Shown piece after piece: positions 63,340 to 64,000 of a DNA stretch of 64,000 nucleotides (positions are counted from its first letter, which is position 1; each line of letters starts with the position of its first letter). The notes under the pieces are model-generated. The model saw only the letters and a list, made by a program, of their open reading frames with translations, searched no databases and was not told where the DNA came from. The stretch lies in the NCBI GenBank assembly GCA_022606425.2, contig JAHDVF020001468.1:806001-870000 (forward strand). Direction: 5' to 3'. Position numbers and translations under genes: made by a program. The DNA is from Lepidostoma basale (lineage: Eukaryota; Arthropoda; Insecta; Trichoptera; Lepidostomatidae).

Positions 63340-63835
63340 AAAAGATCTAGTCTACAAATTCAAGGTCGCCCAACGCGCCATGGAAAAAGCCATGCTTGGA
63401 ATAACCTTGAGAGACAGATTTAGAAACGAATTAATTCGACAACAAACCTTGGTGGTTGAGGTGGCTCTGTAGATGGGAGGGCTGAAGTGGCGATGGGCTG
63501 TCCATATATGTCGGAGAACCGACGGCCGATGGGGGAGGCGGGTTCGTGAGTGGAGACCGCGTACAGGATTCCGCAGAATGGCCCGCTGGACCGACGATCT
63601 GAAGAGGATTGGTGGACATGGATGGATGGGAGCGGCAATGGATAGCGGGCATGTAAAGAATGCTTAGTCGGTGTGCTCCTATGTGAGTCAATGAAAGACG
63701 TGTTTACTCTCGGAGGTTGGTTTATTGACTGGTGTTCGGGAGTAACTAAGGCCTACGAGAGGACGGCCACTACAGCCTCCGGGGTCACCATTTTAGGGAT
63801 GTTATTATGATGCTACTATGGTCCACCACACTACA
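63340..63835 (+). pseudogene. RTE-type C-terminus (GAT-tail subfamily) inside element R
   Basis: Plus strand: AMEKAMLGITLRDRFRNELI, RQQTLVVEVAL, stop, MGGLKWRWAVHICRRTDGRW, GRRVREWRPRTGF then ARWTDDLKRIGGHGWMG. Matches 23425-23730. The stretch 63670-63835 after it (ggaggttggtttattgactg, gaggacggccactacagcct) is not assigned. Confidence 0.75.
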
Positions 63836-64000
63836 CATGTTATTAGTTCAATCTACACTAGCGCCATCTATTACTGACTTGTTGTTTTTTCATACCTCTG
63901 ACTGCCCTTAACCCCTTAATACAAAAAAAATAGTAAACATCATTCATTCGATGGGAATCCGCATAAACACTCAGACCTACATTCGTTTTTCTAATATTCG

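Larger units (their letters stand above)
61873..63915. mobile_element. piggyBac-like element, TTAA-flanked, heavily invaded
   Basis: TTAA at 61869-61872 is followed by GGGGTTTTGGCCAGTCAGAG, GTAT. The right end read inward is GGGGTTAAGGGCAGTCAGAG, GTAT, and TTAA follows at 63916-63919. The subterminal parts 61930-62055 and 63043-63140 are also inverted copies (ggaccctgtt, agttatcg, aaacttgatttga). The inner and outer right arms are separated by insertions at 63147-63870. No transposase was recognised. Confidence 0.8.

Overview
The window looks like a piece of an arthropod nuclear genome, most likely an insect and probably a lepidopteran. It is AT-rich, has no bacterial-type gene organisation, and is packed with 3' ends of non-LTR retrotransposons, tRNA-derived SINEs, mariner, pogo, hAT and piggyBac remnants, and short fold-back elements typical of such genomes. 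The species assignment is inference. No complete host gene is visible. The only host-gene candidates are short first-exon-like segments at 8810-8877 and 19731-19956 (both plus strand, each with an initiator-like TCAGTT, an ATG and a GTAAG donor in phase 2), plus a weaker candidate at 53480-53752. The window may therefore be the 5' part of one long plus-strand gene with alternative first exons, or simply intronic or intergenic DNA.

Layout. 1-13.5 kb: minus-strand RTE-type fragments with GAA-rich or TTAG-rich 3' tails, SINEs, two long palindromes, a MITE and a hAT copy with an exact 8-bp target duplication nested in an older retroelement. 14-20 kb: a second hAT relic, a direct repeat around a retroelement tail, and the second first-exon candidate. 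20-31 kb: many ribozyme-like fold-backs, a small piggyBac-like MITE, more retroelement tails. 31-32.2 kb: a minus-strand mariner transposase broken by frameshift. 35-37.5 kb: the two longest reverse-transcriptase relics, one plus (YADD) and one minus (FADD). 38-48 kb: SINE copies that borrow the LINE tail, a pogo/Tigger deletion derivative and more LINE tails. 48.2-48.4 kb: a long CT microsatellite at a LINE 3' end. 50-58.3 kb: LINE tails, a CR1/L2-like C-terminus, two hAT elements that carry or were invaded by other elements, and a 37-bp-TIR MITE. 61.9-63.9 kb: a TTAA-flanked piggyBac-like element invaded by several others.

Main observation. At least a dozen fold-back or solo elements of different sequence share one layout on the RNA-like strand: C-U-G-A-N-G-A, a short hairpin, G-A-A-A-C, 2-4 bases, then G-U-C (or GUU). 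This is the conserved core of a hammerhead ribozyme with a minimal stem III, as described for Penelope-like retroelements and related non-autonomous elements. The best core is at 30245-30280. Many loci carry two copies as inverted repeats, and one is interrupted inside the core by a MITE. Most copies have mutated core positions and are probably dead.
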